NCBI GenBank assembly: GCA_903908285.1
Contig: CAIVRH010000014.1
Span: 139,729 to 203,728, forward strand
Direction of reading: 5' to 3'
Source of the DNA: an uncultured candidate division Zixibacteria bacterium
GTDB lineage: Bacteria > Zixibacteria > MSB-5A5 > SM1-73
Length of the DNA: 64,000 nucleotides
Below, piece by piece: positions 63,401-64,000 of the stretch. The position numbers were made by a program, and so were the translations under genes. The stretch's first letter is position 1, and each line of letters begins with the position of its first letter. The notes beneath the pieces were generated by a model. It made no database searches. It was not told where the DNA came from and was given only the letters and a program-made list of their open reading frames with translations.

Positions 63401-63628
63401 TCCATTCGGGAAATATTTTATGGTAGCATAGTCATAGGTGGTTTCACTGCCTATACAATATCCGGTCACATATACATAGCCTGAATTGTCTACCGCGATA
63501 GCTGCTGCATCATCGTAGCTGCTCGCAGGTCCATCGTATGTTCTCACCCAGGCAGTGTCAACATATTCGGCAAAAACCGGCGTGGTCAGGATAAGGAAGA
63601 CCAAAAATACAAATAGTCTGAACTTCAT
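60416..63628 (-). CDS. Large secreted SBBP plus FG-GAP/VCBS-like repeat protein with dockerin pair
   Basis: A 1070-residue exported protein: ATG 63628, preceded by GGAGGTG, gives signal peptide 'FRLFVFLVFLILTTPVFA'; the frame's earlier ATG (63688) is rejected. Residues about 25-450 hold eight SBBP-type repeats of about 53 residues ('DTAWVRTYNG...A.AIAVDGAGYVYVTG...DYATIKY'). About 455-790 hold seven 44-residue 'SVFCADLDGDGDLDLAVAN' repeats. A fibronectin-like segment ('IRYDLYISTSSGFEPPYTL') and a linker follow. It ends in the dockerin-like pair 'GDANGDWIVDVGDIVYLINY' / 'ADATCDGFVEVGDVVYLINY'. Highly repetitive DNA makes assembly errors possible. Confidence 0.87.
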   Translation of the reverse strand: MKFRLFVFLVFLILTTPVFAEYVDTAWVRTYDGPASSYDDAAAIAVDNSGYVYVTGYCIGSETTYDYATIKYFPNGDTAWVRTYNGTGNLYDFARAIAVDGAGYVYVTGVSVGSVMNDDYVTIKYNPSGDTSWVRRYNELTDNDEATALAVDVSGNVYVTGYSYSALSGSYDYLTIKYQSNGDTAWIRRYNGPGGENDEASALALDGSGNVYVTGRSYGGVTAEDYATIKYNSVGDTVWVRRYDSNNSQDRASVMATDASGNTYVTGLCHRGDMSEDITTIKYLSNGDTAWIRRYTAAIDTGDYPRAIIVNGAGDVYVAGKYFDMVTNDDYLVIKYLANGDTAWVRKYNAPTNGYDRVSDMSMDDSGNIYLTGESEGDEANGDYATVKYDPTGRQVWAARFNGLSNSWDYPRAIAVDDSNHVFVTGTSFYSESYDYVTIKYFKYDSIPFAPVVTYLAGDQPHSVFSADLDGDGDLDLAVANYLSNNVSILKNNGDGTYQSAVNYGTGDSPTSVFCADLDGDGDLDLAVANSGSDNVSILKNNGDGTYQSAVNYVVGMYPYSVFCADLNGDNDLDLAVANISGSVSILKNNGDGTYQSAVSFGAGDGPYSVFCADLDGDGDLDLAVANFNSDNVSILKNNGDGTFQSAVKYEAGSYPYSVFCADLDGDGDLDVAVANDGTNNVSILKNNGDGTFQSAVNYGAGDAPVSVFCADLDGDTDLDLAVANVNNSNVSIFKNNGDGTFQSAVNYVTGGNPYSVFCADLDGDSDLDLAVTKVSWNIVYILKNLTQNSANQPPWAFSLISPADGDTIFGSSMFRWQTPYDPNFGDQIRYDLYISTSSGFEPPYTLINYDLSLSKFTAVLDSGYYYWKVSAHDNWGAERWSTQTRSFTVAYLTDTLRVIAFSPVDLIVTDPIGDSISLWFNTIPSAFYDTTRDYNLDGDKDDIVTIPNRLVGDYQIRVVAEPGGSGFYDLGIRIDGGAPAMLVMGQSCPGPGETDTFHYNAPPYKSGDANGDWIVDVGDIVYLINYLYKGSVPPEPLLAADATCDGFVEVGDVVYLINYLFKSGPEPCK

Positions 63629-63742
63629 ATGGCACCTCCAAAAAGTTGAGAGGGTTGAGCTAAAAGTTATAAAACGTTTAAAGTTCAAGATTCAAAATTT
63701 CTATCTATCACCTAACTCCGATCACCTAAACCCTGAAACTTA

Positions 63743-64000
63743 TTAACAACTCGGTCCTGGTCCTCCTTTAAACAGGTAGTTGATCAGGTACACCACATCT
63801 CCCACATCTATAATGCCGTCACAAGTGGCATCTCCGGATCCCAAAGGTTCGGGACCGGGACCGCTTTTGTATAAATAATTTATCAAATACACCACATCCC
63901 CCACGTCCACGCCCCAATCACCATTGGCGTCGCCGCTCCGGTACCAGGGTGCACTGTAAATATAGGAGTCGGTTTGCCCCGGAGGCGGAGAGGAATGTCC
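63743..64000 (-). CDS. C-terminal fragment of another dockerin-bearing secreted protein (partial)
   Basis: The last 86 codons of a minus-strand gene that continues past the right edge; TAA at 63745-63743. A Pro/Gly linker is followed by the dockerin-like pair 'GDANGDWGVDVGDVVYLINY' and 'GDATCDGIIDVGDVVYLINY', ending 'GPGPSC'. Nearly identical to the C-terminus of the gene at 60416, including the DNA. The body of the protein is not visible. Confidence 0.85.
   Translation of the reverse strand, partial: GHSSPPPGQTDSYIYSAPWYRSGDANGDWGVDVGDVVYLINYLYKSGPGPEPLGSGDATCDGIIDVGDVVYLINYLFKGGPGPSC

Overview
This window reads as one contiguous bacterial chromosome segment, roughly mid-40s % GC by eye, from a Gram-negative (diderm) lineage. 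The markers are a Bac_surface_Ag/Omp85-type barrel, lipoprotein signals, a PorX-type regulator and a T9SS-like C-terminal tail at the left edge. The C-termini of five secreted proteins carry dockerin-like pairs (GD.N.DG..D..D.VYLINYL). That signature, with the PorX and T9SS features, points to an uncultured phylum near the FCB superphylum; Zixibacteria-like genomes are my best guess from recall, not from a search. No rRNA, phage, complete insertion sequence or CRISPR array is visible.

Layout. 1-3.5 kb: tail of a secreted protein, then three glycosyltransferases in tandem. 4.1-5.2 kb: a secreted cohesin-like/dockerin protein with a strong terminator. 5.6-18.7 kb, minus strand: accD, the tsaE-tsaB-rimI block, porX, gpmI, an outer-membrane pair (BamB-like lipoprotein plus a peptidase MA/propeller/Omp85 fusion) and a HEAT-repeat protein. 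19.3-24.6 kb: a DUF1848 protein and the heat-shock cluster hrcA-grpE-dnaK, with a RelE-type toxin-antitoxin pair between grpE and dnaK. 24.9-32.9 kb: tRNA-Cys, an AlkD-like protein, tRNA-Leu, a metallophosphoesterase-CBM9 fusion, an EamA transporter, an amidohydrolase and selB. 33.2-39.1 kb: a branched-chain amino acid ABC transporter operon (livK-H-M-G-F order of transcription) with a four-helix-bundle gene inside it and repeat-filled spacers. 39.2-45 kb: a GT-C glycosyltransferase with TPRs, purF, GtrA and a GT87-like protein.

45-57 kb is the most distinctive region. A sigma-54-dependent response regulator is followed by a DUF2723/TPR membrane protein, six tandem type IV pilin-like genes, a second DUF2723/TPR protein, a polyprenyl-phosphate-sugar-synthase-like GT2 and a GT4. 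A consensus -24/-12 promoter precedes the second pilin, and pilins 2-3 and 4-5 look like copies of a 1153-bp block. I propose, as inference, a regulated multi-pilin array with its own surface-glycosylation enzymes.

57-64 kb, minus strand: four large secreted proteins built from internal repeats (carboxypeptidase-regulatory-like, FG-GAP/VCBS-like, SBBP), each ending in the dockerin-like pair. The last runs off the window. Intergenic spaces throughout hold recurring short phrase-like repeats and hairpins (ATTCGTCATTCGT-type, CGGATTAAGCGGATGAA-type, CCCTCACCCTAACC-type, GTCATTGC/GAGGAACC-type). One phrase lies inside a coding sequence.
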